This document shows, in pieces, positions 6,579-15,586 of a stretch of DNA of 32,148 bases (position 1 is its first letter; every line of letters starts with the position of its first letter). The position numbers were made by a program, and so were the translations under genes. Origin of the DNA: Streptomyces sp. sk2.1 (lineage in GTDB: Bacteria; Actinomycetota; Actinomycetes; Streptomycetales; Streptomycetaceae); assembly GCF_008120935.1 (NCBI RefSeq), contig NZ_RDBO01000045.1, positions 120,605 through 152,752 of the forward strand. Direction: 5' to 3'. Below the pieces are notes generated by a model. That model did not search any database. It saw nothing but the letters and a program-made list of their open reading frames with translations, and was not told the DNA's origin.

Positions 6579-7667
6579 GTGATACGACGCAGGAACTTGA
6601 TGGCTTCGGGCGTGGCGGTTGCTTTAGCAGGTGGGGGCGCGGCTGCTTACGGCCTGACAGGCAAAGGCACCGCAGGGGACGGTGCCGGCTCTGACGACTC
6701 CGCCGACATTCCGGTCCAGCTGCGCAGACTTCTGCCGGAAAAATACGTGGCGTTGATCTCGCTCGACGTCGGGCGGTCACGTGGCGCGCTGAGAGAACTG
6801 GTGAAACGGTTTCGTACTGCCGCCGATCCGGACACATCCGTGGGGTTCGCCCTCGGGGCGACACTTTTCGGATCCGAGAAGTCGATTCCTCGCCAACTCA
6901 AGGAGATGCCGCACTTCACCGGCGACCTGCTCGACCCCGCCATGTCGCACGGAGACATTCTCGCCCACGTCGCGAGCGAAAAGGCCGCGGTGATACAGAA
7001 GACCGTTGAGCGCATCAGGAACACCACCTCCCCGCACTGGACAGTTCGGTGGCACATCAATGGCTCCCGTCCCGCCAACCGGGTCGAGGACGGCAGGGGC
7101 CTGTCCCGCAACCCGTTCCACTTCACCGAGGGCTTCGGCAATCCGGGCACCGAGAGGGAATCCCTCGACCGTGCACTCACTTCTGCCGATCAGGACGAAC
7201 CCCAGTGGGCCGTGGGCGGCAGTTACCAGGTCGTGCGCATCGTTCGTTTCGCGACCGACCTGTGGGACAAGGACTCGGTACGAGAACAGGAGCGGATCAT
7301 CGGCCGCCGACGCGACGGGGGATGGCTCGACGGCACCCCGGCCGGCGAACAGCCCAACTTCGCGGCCGATCCCACCGGCAGGCTCACCCCGCTTGATTCA
7401 CATGTACGCCTCGCAGCCCCCGACCGCCGCACTCCTCCACCGATCGTGCGGCGCAGTTACAACTACGACCGGGGCAACGACGACACGGGGATCATCTTCT
7501 CCTGCTTCCAGCGGGACTTGGCCCAAGGATTCGAAGCAGCCCAGAAACGCCTGGAAGGGGAACCCCTGGCGAAGTACTTGCTGACCACGGGCGGCGGATA
7601 CTTCTTCGTTCCCCCGTCCGGCGACAAGTGGATTGACACGCTCAGTCAGGGGCTTGCAGATCGTTGA
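6579..7667 (+). CDS. Tat-exported DyP-type haem peroxidase, variant active site
   Basis: A protein of 362 residues starting at GTG 6579, with GAGG 5 bases upstream. The N terminus MIRRRNLMASGVAVALAGGG is a twin-arginine signal peptide. The body matches dye-decolorizing peroxidases of the EfeB type: proximal haem ligand His275 in DSHVRLAAP, distal Arg in IVRRSYNYDRG (290-300), the strand GIIFSCFQRDLAQGF (304-318) and the closing GGGYFFVPP (338-346). The hallmark GxxDG (usually RNLFGFKDGTANP) reads RNPFHFTEGFGNP at 177-189, so the catalytic Asp is replaced by Glu184 and the first Gly by His. The product would oxidise dyes or phenolics, or remove iron from haem, outside the membrane. Leu16 is a TTA codon (6624-6626), suggesting bldA-tRNA dependence. 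Confidence 0.9.
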   Translation: MIRRRNLMASGVAVALAGGGAAAYGLTGKGTAGDGAGSDDSADIPVQLRRLLPEKYVALISLDVGRSRGALRELVKRFRTAADPDTSVGFALGATLFGSEKSIPRQLKEMPHFTGDLLDPAMSHGDILAHVASEKAAVIQKTVERIRNTTSPHWTVRWHINGSRPANRVEDGRGLSRNPFHFTEGFGNPGTERESLDRALTSADQDEPQWAVGGSYQVVRIVRFATDLWDKDSVREQERIIGRRRDGGWLDGTPAGEQPNFAADPTGRLTPLDSHVRLAAPDRRTPPPIVRRSYNYDRGNDDTGIIFSCFQRDLAQGFEAAQKRLEGEPLAKYLLTTGGGYFFVPPSGDKWIDTLSQGLADR

Positions 7668-7768
7668 CGTGATCCACCTTCAGCCACAGTGCGGACAGCA
7701 GCAGAGCTCGCCGCCCAACCCGAACATGTCGACCCTGCTCCGAAACAGAGCGTAGAGCTCGCCACGAT

Positions 7769-8167
7769 TCAGGAGCAGTTGCGCGTCCGCCACTTCTCTC
7801 CAGGAACATTACCCATGACCTTCAAGGCTTCACGTGCCGCTGCGACGACATCACCCCACCCTTGAGAATGAATCATCTCCGCGTCGCTTGACGCAGAAGA
7901 AGACAGAACGAAATCAAGCGAGGAGTTCAGTGCGACCATTGCAGAGACTTCCTCATCATCGATAAGGACGTACCCCAGCCTTCCGGTCGGTTCAGCCAGG
8001 ACACCCGAGTCGTCGAAGAAATCCAATGCCTCATCAAGGCCAGAGACATCTGGCACCCGACTCACCCAGTTCCCCTCTTGCCAGTCCCGATCACCCAGTT
8101 TGACCAGCCAATCAATCAACTGACTCCGCACCCAAGGCGTCTTAAGATCATGACCCTCATGGGGCAT
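7769..8167 (-). CDS. Immunity protein of the Rhs toxin (SCO4402 family)
   Basis: A protein of 132 residues starting MPHEGHDLKTPWVRSQLIDW. The core pattern (an N-terminal helix with QLIDWLVKLGDRDWQ, then VSGLDEALDFFDDSGVLAEP, then GRLGYVLIDDEEVSAMVALN) matches the SCO4402-type family of small acidic proteins found downstream of actinobacterial polymorphic toxins. Immunity proteins bind and neutralise the matching toxin tip in the cytoplasm. The start overlaps the last 11 bases of the toxin gene, the tight coupling expected of a toxin/immunity pair; an upstream in-frame ATG at 8272 is less likely. It is acidic and lacks a signal peptide. Base composition is visibly more AT-rich than the surroundings, as for the toxin tip. 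Confidence 0.85.
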   Translation of the reverse strand: MPHEGHDLKTPWVRSQLIDWLVKLGDRDWQEGNWVSRVPDVSGLDEALDFFDDSGVLAEPTGRLGYVLIDDEEVSAMVALNSSLDFVLSSSASSDAEMIHSQGWGDVVAAAREALKVMGNVPGEKWRTRNCS

Positions 8168-11100
8168 TCCAACTCCTCCATGTCTGCCACTCACTGAGCG
8201 GGACGTGAGCTTCCGCCGGGTAATCCTGTATCCGCGCATTAGGCGGCAGAAGCTCGCCACCACGCCCCACAATTCTTCCCTTGGAGTTAATCACCACGTG
8301 ATCAACTTGCTGGGTTCCCCATTGGGAATTGAAGTCCCCCCTGTCGATACGAACACTATCTTGCCCCTTCGGAGCACGCCACACAAAGCCCTCCTTATTT
8401 GCATTCTTTCTGAATTTACTCGTCATATTGGGGCCAGACCAGCCGCTCGGAATTTTTCCACTCCCATGCGGGAACCATCCGGGACCAATTCCCAGGCAAT
8501 TCGAGTTGTGAACGAGTACCGGCGTGGCCCCCGCCAGCACGTAGTACGTATGGAAGTCCGCGACGGTGAGGTTGTAGACCGTGGTGGATTTGGTGCGGTG
8601 GGTGACCGCAGTGATCTGTACCCAGGTGCCACTGCTCGTCCGGAGCCACTGGCCGGCGGTGAGTTCGTCGGCTTCGACCCAGCGGTTCAGGGCGGGGACC
8701 CAGAAGGGGTGGCCGTCCGTGGCCGTCAGGGAGTGGGACGCACCCGTGTCGAGGGTGATGTCGACCAGTTGTTTGTCGCCCGTGCCCTTGATCAGGGCCG
8801 TGACCGGGCGGGGGCCGGTTTCGCCGGTTTCGGGGTCGGTGGCCAGGACCTCGTCGCCGATCCGAACGTCCTTGATCGGTTTGCGGGTGCCGTCCGCGAG
8901 GAGAACGGGGGTGTCCGAGGTGAAGCTGTTGCCGGCCTTGCGGCACTTGCCCAGGGACGCCCACTTGGACGCGCCCCCGGCGCCGAGCATGCCGGTCGCA
9001 CAGCCCATGGCCGCGGAGACGCCGACCTGGCCCCAGTCGACCTTGCGGCCCGACAGGCGTTGGCCGAGCCAGTCGAGGCCGGCTTCGGAGAGACCTCCGA
9101 AGACACAGCCCGCGAGCAGTGGGCTGTTGCCCGAGGGGTCGGTGTAGGTGGTGGGTGAACTGAGCGCGTACTGGTAGAGGTTGGTGCCACCCGCGTGCCC
9201 GATCGGGTCCTGGGAGATGAAGCGGCCGGTCTCGGGGTCGTAGTAGCGGTTGCGGTAGTACAGGAGCCCCGTTCCGTCGGACTCGCGTCCGGTGAAGGTG
9301 TAGGGGTTGGAGGACGCGGCGCCCGAGGTCGTGGACTGGCCGTTGGGGTCGTAGGTGTAGCGGGTGGTGACCGTGCCGTCGGTGTCGGCCAGGCCGACGA
9401 CCGTGCCCAGCGCGTCGGTGAGGTAGATCTGCGTCGCGTTGTTCTCGGTGCGGGTCAGGTACTCGTCCAGGCCGGACGCCGCGACCGTGGCCGTTTCGGC
9501 TCCCGCGGCGTCCTGTTCCACCAGCGGGTTGGAGCCGTCGGTCAGGAACTTCTTGGTGGCGTCACCGAGGGTTGTGGTGGCGCGTGTGCCCAGTGCGTCG
9601 TACGTGAACAGGCTCGAAGCCCCGCCGGTGGCAGTGAGTCCGGACAACTGGCCGCGGGCGTTCCAGGTGTAGGTGCGTTTTCCGTCGGTCTTGAGCCGGC
9701 CGTCCGCGTCGTAGGTGAAGGAGCGGCCGTTGAAGGTGGTGAGCCGGTTGTCCTTCCCGAACACCGCGCCCGTCTCTGCCGCCGGAAGCGCCACCGAGGC
9801 GAGACTGCCGGACAGGCCGGTCTGGAGGCCGCGTACGTCCCTCGTGTAGGAGAGGTCACCGATGTCGGCCGCGCCCTTGGTGTAGCCGATGCTCTTGATC
9901 GTGCCCGTCTTGTCCAGGGTGGTGGTACGGGTGATCCCGCCCGGCAGTGCGGCGGTCTTCTCGCGGCCCACCGCGTCCAGGCCGAAGGTGACCGTCTGGT
10001 CCCCGGAGGCGATGGAGGTGAGGATGTTCGAGGTGTCGTAGCCGTAGAGCGTGGTCTTCCCGGCTGCGGTCATCTCCTTGCGCCGGTCCGCCGCGTCGTA
10101 GACGTAGGAGACCGTGCCGGTGGGTCCGGTGACCGTCTTCGTCCGGTCGTACTCGTCGTATCCGAGAGTCTGTGTCCCCGCCTGGGTGTCCGTGATCGTC
10201 TTCGGCAGGTCGACCGCGTCGTAGGCGTAGGTGACGGTGGACTCGGCCGTACCGGCCACGTTCACGCCGTATTTGGTGTTCTTCGCCCGTCCCAGCAGGT
10301 CGTACTCGGTGGTGGCGACCTGGCCCGAGCGGCTGGTCACCTTCGCCAGGTTGCCGGCGGCGTCATGGGCGAACAGCGCCTGTGCTCCCAGCGGATCCGT
10401 CGCCGACTCGGCCCGGTCCGCGTTGTCGTACGCCCAGACGGTGGCGTTCTGGCGGGCGTCGGTGAGGGTGGTCAGGTTGCCGTTCTCGTCGTAGTCCAGA
10501 GCGGTGACCTGGCCGAGCGGATCGGTGATCCTGCGGGTCTGGTTGAGGGAGTCGTACGTGAGCGTCGTGCGGGATCCTGCCGCGTCGGTCAGAGCGGACG
10601 GCCGTCCCGCCGCGTCGAGGAACTGGCCACTGGTGCGGCCCTCCGCGTCCTTGACCGACACCATCTCACCGTTCAGATAGGTGTACTCGGTCACCGCCTC
10701 GGAGGCGTCGGTCACCGTCTTCACCTGCCCGTCGGAGGTGTAGGTGAGAGTGGTTTCCCTTTTTTCGGGGTCGGTCACCTTCCGCAGGTCGCCCACGGCG
10801 TCGTAGCCGAGGGTGGTGGTGTTGCCCAGCGGATCGGTGAGGGTGGTGGGCTGGTCGTACGGACCGTCGTAGACCGCGGTGCCGGACTGGCGTGCCTGTG
10901 GCGTACCCGCGAGTTCCGTGGTGCGGGTGACGTATCCGTTGGCGTCGTAGGTGAATTCGGTGCGACGGCCGTACGGGTCGGTGACCGCGTCCACCCGGTG
11001 GCGGGGTCCCCGGTGGTACTGGGTGGTGCGGGCCAGGGTGCTGCCGTGCGCCCGGGTGTCCTTGACTCCGTAGCCGTCGGCGTCGAACTCGACCCGCCTC

Positions 11101-14100
11101 AGGGAGCCGCCGGGCTGCGTGACCGTTGTGGAGGTCACCTTGCCCGCGCCGGTCAACGTGTACGCGAAGGTGTACTTGGCGCCTTCGGTGAGCGTCTGCT
11201 CCTTGACCCGCCCGCTCTCGTAGACATTGGACATGTAGGTGATGCCACGGGCGTCCACCGCTGTCTTGATGCGGTTGGACGTGCCGTCGTACGTGTAGCG
11301 GCTGATCTTGCCTGCCGGGTCCTTGACGGTGGCCAGGCGGCCGGTGGTGTCGTAGGTGTACTCGGTCGTGCGGCCCGCGTTGTCCCGGACCGATGAGACG
11401 CGCTTCTGGGTGTCGTAGGCGAGGGAGATCCAGCGGCCGCCGGGGGTGTAGATCTGCGTGATCTCGCCCTTGTCGCCGGCTCGCGTCAGCTGCACGGCGT
11501 TGCCGTGCCGGTCGCGTATCTCCTTCAGGGGCGCGTACTGGGGGAAGATCCAGGTGGTGCCGTCACGGAACTTCATGTGCCACGCCCTGTCGCCGCCCCA
11601 CACGATCTTCGTGCCGTGGTATCCGGACGGGGTTCCGACGGGTTCGAAGACCGCGTCGGCGTAGCCCGTGCCGGGCGAGGTGCGTACGAAGGGCACCGAC
11701 TGACCGCCGGGCAGGTACAGGTCGACCTGTTCGTACTGTTTCTTCGAGTGCAGGAAGACGTTGTAGGAGAGGTCGCGCCCGATGCCGAAGGCGCGGGTTC
11801 GTGTGTCGCCCTGCCAGTAGGTCCGGGTGATCTCCGCAGAGCCACGGGAATCGGACACGGCCAGGTCGGTACGCGAGTCGGTGAGCATTCCGGTGGACAG
11901 GTCGACGGGGTCGCCGGACAGCCAGTCGAAGGCGTCCTTCACCCACGGCAGGTCCCAGGGAAGCCAGTCGGGGATGTTGAACATCGCGCCGTGAAAGGCC
12001 CAGACCCGTGTCTTGGCGTCGGGCACGACCTGGCGGCCGTCCTCGGACACCTTCCCGTGCCCGTAGACGTACCAGCCCTTCTTCTTCGGGTCGTAGTCCA
12101 TGAACTCCACGCGGGTGCCGGGGGCTTCGCGTGTGTAGTTCGGATAGATGACCTGAGCGCCCTTGGGAAAGACGTACGTGCCGCCCGGCTGCACGGTGAA
12201 GTACACCGGCACGACGCTGTTCTCGGGCAGCGGGAACGGCGGCCGGTCGATGGGTACGGCGGTGATTCCCAGCTCCGTGACCGGCTTGCCCTTCTCGTCC
12301 CGGACCACCGAACCCTTGGGGATGCGGACTTCGAGCCCGGGAATCTTCGGGGTCCTCAGCACGACGTCGGACTTCGCCGGGGCGGCGAAGCGCACCGTGT
12401 TCCTGGTGTCGAGGGGCGTCATCCAGACCGGGAACCCGAGGTCGACGCTCTGACCGCGCTTCGGGCCGATGTGTATGTCGAAGCGGCCGTACTGCCGCTT
12501 CCTCGTGTTGGCCGTCGAGCCGTCGACCACCAGGGTCTTCGCGTCGGGACTGATGCCGGCCAGCAGGAACCTGCCGCGGGAGTCGGTTCTGGCCGTCTTG
12601 TCGCCGACGGAGACGGTGACCTTCGCCAGGGGTTTGCCGTCCAGCTTCAGCACGTGACCGGTCAACGCCGTCCTGCCCGGGGGCGAACGAAGTTTCCGGG
12701 GAGCTTCCGGCCCGTCGCCGCGGCCGGTAACCCAGTCCCGGCCGGCTTTCTGCCGCTTGCCGGGCTGCCAGGCGTCCGCCCCCTCGGGAACGATCCCCGC
12801 TGCCTTGCTCGTGCCGTCACCGCCGCTCGCCGCGGCGGCGGATCCGTCCTTGAGACCGAGAGTGATCTGACCGGTCGCCGGGCCCACCGGCTCGACCACC
12901 AAGGTGTACGTACCCGGGGCGAGGGAACCGAAGGACGCAGAGAGAGTCGATTTGGGCAGGTAGGCGAAGCCTCGTTTCTCCCCTGCCGAACCAATCAGCG
13001 TCGCCATCCAGTCGAACGGTGACGGTGCCTCGATCTCGAGGTCGGGTTTGGCCCCGTTCTCCGACTCGACCGTGAAGGTGAAGTAGGCGTGCACGTACGG
13101 CTGGGAGATCACCGCCGTCTGCTTGGCACCGCCCAGCGTCAGCGTTCCGGCGTTCACCCCGGGCACCCTCGATGCGGTCACAGTGCCCGCGGTCGTGCGC
13201 AAGGGCTGGACCAGAAGCAGATGTGTTCCCTCGGGCAGGGGCGTGGGAAGAGCCACTCCGGCCTCTCCCGATGTTCCACCGATGTATCCGGCGCCGTTCA
13301 CGACCTGGCCGTCGGGGGTGACTCTTGCGATGCTGCCGCCCTGCATGGCGTTCGGGCCGGACAGGACGACCGAGATCCCACTGCTGTCCGCGGCGAGGAC
13401 GGGAACGATGAGCTGCTGCCCCGGCCGTGTCAGTTCCGTTTGTGTGCTGGGGCTGCTGGTGGTGAGGGGCGCGGCTGTCACCGGAGTCGAGAGCCAGAAC
13501 TTCATCGACCCGGCGGAGGCCGACTGCGGCTGGAGCACCGCTGTGTAGTCGTCTCCAGGGGTCAGGCCGTTCAGGTGCAGACTGCCGCCACTGTTCGCGG
13601 TGACGGTTCCGTACCCTCCGACGAGATTTCCGTCGGCGTCCCGTGCCTGGAGGGACGAACTCATCGGGATGGTCACGTCGGTGACGCCGAGTCCCACGAT
13701 TCCGCCGGGCGGTGCGGTGAACTCCGCTCGCACCCGTTGCCCACGTCGTACCACCACCGGTACGGATGCGGCGTCCGGTGAAAGGGAGACCTTGATGTCT
13801 GCCGACAGCAGAAGTCCCAGTGTTCCTGTGACCCCCGGGTCGGGGTTGACGGTGACGACGTAGGTTCCCGTCTCCGGCAGGTTCCCCAACTCGACCGTTG
13901 CGGAAGCTCCGGAGGTGACGCGGGCCCCTCCCAAGCCGACAGTCTCACCGGACGGCGTCCGCACCGTGACCATGGCCGCACCGGTGAAGGTACTGTCGAG
14001 CGCACCGATCGAGAGGTAGTCGCCCTTCTGGGCCTCGAAAGCGGCTCGCGCCAGCTGCCCCGGCCTGTTCAGGCTGACCTCGGCAGGCGTCGCGTCGGTC

Positions 14101-15329
14101 GGTGAGAGCCGGTCGGCCTCCAGGGGCAGAGATGCGGTGACCGTGACGGTCCCCGGCCCCGTGCTTGAGCCGGCCGGCTCGATGACCAGGGAATACGTTC
14201 CGGAGACCGGCAGGTCGGTGAGATCCCAGTCGAAGAGTTTGCCGGGACTCACCCGGACGTCATCGAGCTCGACATCCTGGGGAGAGACCATCCGCAGCCG
14301 CAGGTCGCCCTTGAACGTCGAGCCGGAGAGATGGAAGCTCAGGAAGTCGCCCGCGTCGGCATCGATCAGCACTCGGGCTCTCTTGTCGGAGGCCGAGATC
14401 GAGACCGAGGGCGGATTCTCATCGGTCGGCGACGTACCGACCGTTGTCTCGAACTCGTTTCCCTCCAGGGGGACATCGAAGTAGTCGGGAGCGACCTCCT
14501 GACCGCCAGGGGTCTCGACCGTGATCCGCCCGGCCTTGGCGCCTGCGGGGACCTTCACCTTCAGAGCCGTGTCGGTGCATTCGACGACCTCTGCGATCCT
14601 GCCGCCGTTGAAACGGACGACGTTGTCCGTCACTTCGGACGCGAAATCGGACCCGGAGAGCACCACTTCCGTCCCCGGCGGCCCGGAGGTCGGCGCATAT
14701 GAGGTGACGACGGGCTTGCCCTGCGCCGGGGTGAAGGTCTCCGTCGACGTTGCGCTGCCACTGCCGACCGCTACCGAGACCGGCCCCTTGGCCGCGCCTT
14801 CGGGAACGGTCACCACCAGCCGGGTGGCCGACGCCGACATGACCACAGCGGTCTTCGTTCCGAACGAGACCGTGTTGGAGGCCGCCGTTGCCGAGAACCC
14901 CGTGCCGGAAAGGGTGACGCTCTCGCCCGACGCGGCACGAACAGGAACCAGGGAGAGAACCGACAGGGCACTCGACGCGAAACGGTCCACGCCGAGGCGG
15001 TTGCCCGCCGCGTCGTAGCGGTAGCGGGCGGTCTCGCCGTCCGGGTCCGTGACACCGACGAGGCGGGATGCCGCGTCGTAGGCGTACACCGCGTTGTTCG
15101 TGGTCGGCTCGGCGGCCGCGAGTGCGGTCGGCCCCGCCGGGCTGCCCACGGGCGTCGAGTCGTCGAGGGTGCTGCCCTGAGTCCGCGTGGCCGCTGCCGA
15201 TGAGGGAGCAGACGGAGCCGCCTCCGCGGGCACCAGCCCGACCGACAGGGCCAGCCCCAGCATCCCCACCGTGATTGCTCGCCACCGTGTGGACACACCT
15301 GTTCCGAACCGTTCGCCGCGCATGCGCAC
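8157..15329 (-). CDS. Secreted Rhs/YD-repeat polymorphic toxin with Hint domain
   Basis: About 2,390 residues. GTG 15329 has GGAGG six bases upstream; ATG 15323 is two codons inside. Order of parts: a Sec signal peptide (RWRAITVGMLGLALSVGLVP, cleavage near AEA); an isolated YD-repeat pair (VYAYDAASRLVGVTDPDG); two IPT/TIG domains (about 14990-14480); a run of beta modules resembling pre-peptidase C-terminal domains (to about 12850); a carboxypeptidase-regulatory-like domain (about 12690-12450); a DUF6531-type segment opening GDPVDLSTGMLTDSRTDLAV; many YD repeats (about 11480-9330); the Rhs core motif YYRNRYYDPETGRFISQDPI with TYTDPSG; a Hint domain ending VLVHN (Asn codon 8505-8507); and a 115-residue variable tip. 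The shell encapsulates the tip, the Hint domain is thought to release it, and the tip acts on neighbouring cells. The next gene encodes immunity. Confidence 0.93.
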   Translation of the reverse strand: MRMRGERFGTGVSTRWRAITVGMLGLALSVGLVPAEAAPSAPSSAAATRTQGSTLDDSTPVGSPAGPTALAAAEPTTNNAVYAYDAASRLVGVTDPDGETARYRYDAAGNRLGVDRFASSALSVLSLVPVRAASGESVTLSGTGFSATAASNTVSFGTKTAVVMSASATRLVVTVPEGAAKGPVSVAVGSGSATSTETFTPAQGKPVVTSYAPTSGPPGTEVVLSGSDFASEVTDNVVRFNGGRIAEVVECTDTALKVKVPAGAKAGRITVETPGGQEVAPDYFDVPLEGNEFETTVGTSPTDENPPSVSISASDKRARVLIDADAGDFLSFHLSGSTFKGDLRLRMVSPQDVELDDVRVSPGKLFDWDLTDLPVSGTYSLVIEPAGSSTGPGTVTVTASLPLEADRLSPTDATPAEVSLNRPGQLARAAFEAQKGDYLSIGALDSTFTGAAMVTVRTPSGETVGLGGARVTSGASATVELGNLPETGTYVVTVNPDPGVTGTLGLLLSADIKVSLSPDAASVPVVVRRGQRVRAEFTAPPGGIVGLGVTDVTIPMSSSLQARDADGNLVGGYGTVTANSGGSLHLNGLTPGDDYTAVLQPQSASAGSMKFWLSTPVTAAPLTTSSPSTQTELTRPGQQLIVPVLAADSSGISVVLSGPNAMQGGSIARVTPDGQVVNGAGYIGGTSGEAGVALPTPLPEGTHLLLVQPLRTTAGTVTASRVPGVNAGTLTLGGAKQTAVISQPYVHAYFTFTVESENGAKPDLEIEAPSPFDWMATLIGSAGEKRGFAYLPKSTLSASFGSLAPGTYTLVVEPVGPATGQITLGLKDGSAAAASGGDGTSKAAGIVPEGADAWQPGKRQKAGRDWVTGRGDGPEAPRKLRSPPGRTALTGHVLKLDGKPLAKVTVSVGDKTARTDSRGRFLLAGISPDAKTLVVDGSTANTRKRQYGRFDIHIGPKRGQSVDLGFPVWMTPLDTRNTVRFAAPAKSDVVLRTPKIPGLEVRIPKGSVVRDEKGKPVTELGITAVPIDRPPFPLPENSVVPVYFTVQPGGTYVFPKGAQVIYPNYTREAPGTRVEFMDYDPKKKGWYVYGHGKVSEDGRQVVPDAKTRVWAFHGAMFNIPDWLPWDLPWVKDAFDWLSGDPVDLSTGMLTDSRTDLAVSDSRGSAEITRTYWQGDTRTRAFGIGRDLSYNVFLHSKKQYEQVDLYLPGGQSVPFVRTSPGTGYADAVFEPVGTPSGYHGTKIVWGGDRAWHMKFRDGTTWIFPQYAPLKEIRDRHGNAVQLTRAGDKGEITQIYTPGGRWISLAYDTQKRVSSVRDNAGRTTEYTYDTTGRLATVKDPAGKISRYTYDGTSNRIKTAVDARGITYMSNVYESGRVKEQTLTEGAKYTFAYTLTGAGKVTSTTVTQPGGSLRRVEFDADGYGVKDTRAHGSTLARTTQYHRGPRHRVDAVTDPYGRRTEFTYDANGYVTRTTELAGTPQARQSGTAVYDGPYDQPTTLTDPLGNTTTLGYDAVGDLRKVTDPEKRETTLTYTSDGQVKTVTDASEAVTEYTYLNGEMVSVKDAEGRTSGQFLDAAGRPSALTDAAGSRTTLTYDSLNQTRRITDPLGQVTALDYDENGNLTTLTDARQNATVWAYDNADRAESATDPLGAQALFAHDAAGNLAKVTSRSGQVATTEYDLLGRAKNTKYGVNVAGTAESTVTYAYDAVDLPKTITDTQAGTQTLGYDEYDRTKTVTGPTGTVSYVYDAADRRKEMTAAGKTTLYGYDTSNILTSIASGDQTVTFGLDAVGREKTAALPGGITRTTTLDKTGTIKSIGYTKGAADIGDLSYTRDVRGLQTGLSGSLASVALPAAETGAVFGKDNRLTTFNGRSFTYDADGRLKTDGKRTYTWNARGQLSGLTATGGASSLFTYDALGTRATTTLGDATKKFLTDGSNPLVEQDAAGAETATVAASGLDEYLTRTENNATQIYLTDALGTVVGLADTDGTVTTRYTYDPNGQSTTSGAASSNPYTFTGRESDGTGLLYYRNRYYDPETGRFISQDPIGHAGGTNLYQYALSSPTTYTDPSGNSPLLAGCVFGGLSEAGLDWLGQRLSGRKVDWGQVGVSAAMGCATGMLGAGGASKWASLGKCRKAGNSFTSDTPVLLADGTRKPIKDVRIGDEVLATDPETGETGPRPVTALIKGTGDKQLVDITLDTGASHSLTATDGHPFWVPALNRWVEADELTAGQWLRTSSGTWVQITAVTHRTKSTTVYNLTVADFHTYYVLAGATPVLVHNSNCLGIGPGWFPHGSGKIPSGWSGPNMTSKFRKNANKEGFVWRAPKGQDSVRIDRGDFNSQWGTQQVDHVVINSKGRIVGRGGELLPPNARIQDYPAEAHVPLSEWQTWRSWNAP
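8160..8504 (-). other. Toxin tip domain of the Rhs protein (unclassified)
   Basis: The 115 residues after the Hint Asn start SNCLGIGPGWFPHGSG and end SEWQTWRSWNAP. The candidate functional core is RAPKGQDSVRIDRGDF (residues 43-58) followed by WGTQQVDHVVINSKGRIVG (62-80). Conserved-looking polar residues are Arg43, Lys46, Arg52, Asp54, Asp57, Gln65, His69 and His100. A small basic/His-containing module in this position is usually a nuclease, and the pattern recalls compact BECR-type RNases, but I cannot assign a family. Base composition is AT-richer than the rest of the gene from about the Hint boundary on, which fits exchange of the tip by horizontal transfer. Confidence 0.6.
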
Positions 15330-15586
15330 GCCGTCCCTCCCCAGGGCCCCCTCATGAGTCACGAATGACCCACGACACCCACACTTCCCATGCGAGCGGT
15401 CACAAGCTACACACAAACTGTCACCACTGAACTGAAAGAGACGAGATCGCGCCAGCACCGAACATCCACAACAGCGCTGCGGGGCACCGGGAGGAGGGAG
15501 GAGAACGGTCTGCTCGACGCCATCGTCACGGCCGAGCCACCGGAGCCGCTGCCGTCCGGCGATCGACGACGCGCGATACTTCCGAC

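Noticed and set aside
7668..7768. Extra gene or terminator between the peroxidase and immunity genes
   Set aside because: Only a short direct repeat AGAGCTCGCC is seen; no hairpin with a T-run and no ORF with coding character.
9195..13022. Long plus-strand open frames opposite the Rhs gene
   Set aside because: They are antisense shadows of a GC-rich repetitive gene: Val/Gly/Arg-rich, no domain, no ribosome site, while the minus frame encodes clear YD repeats.
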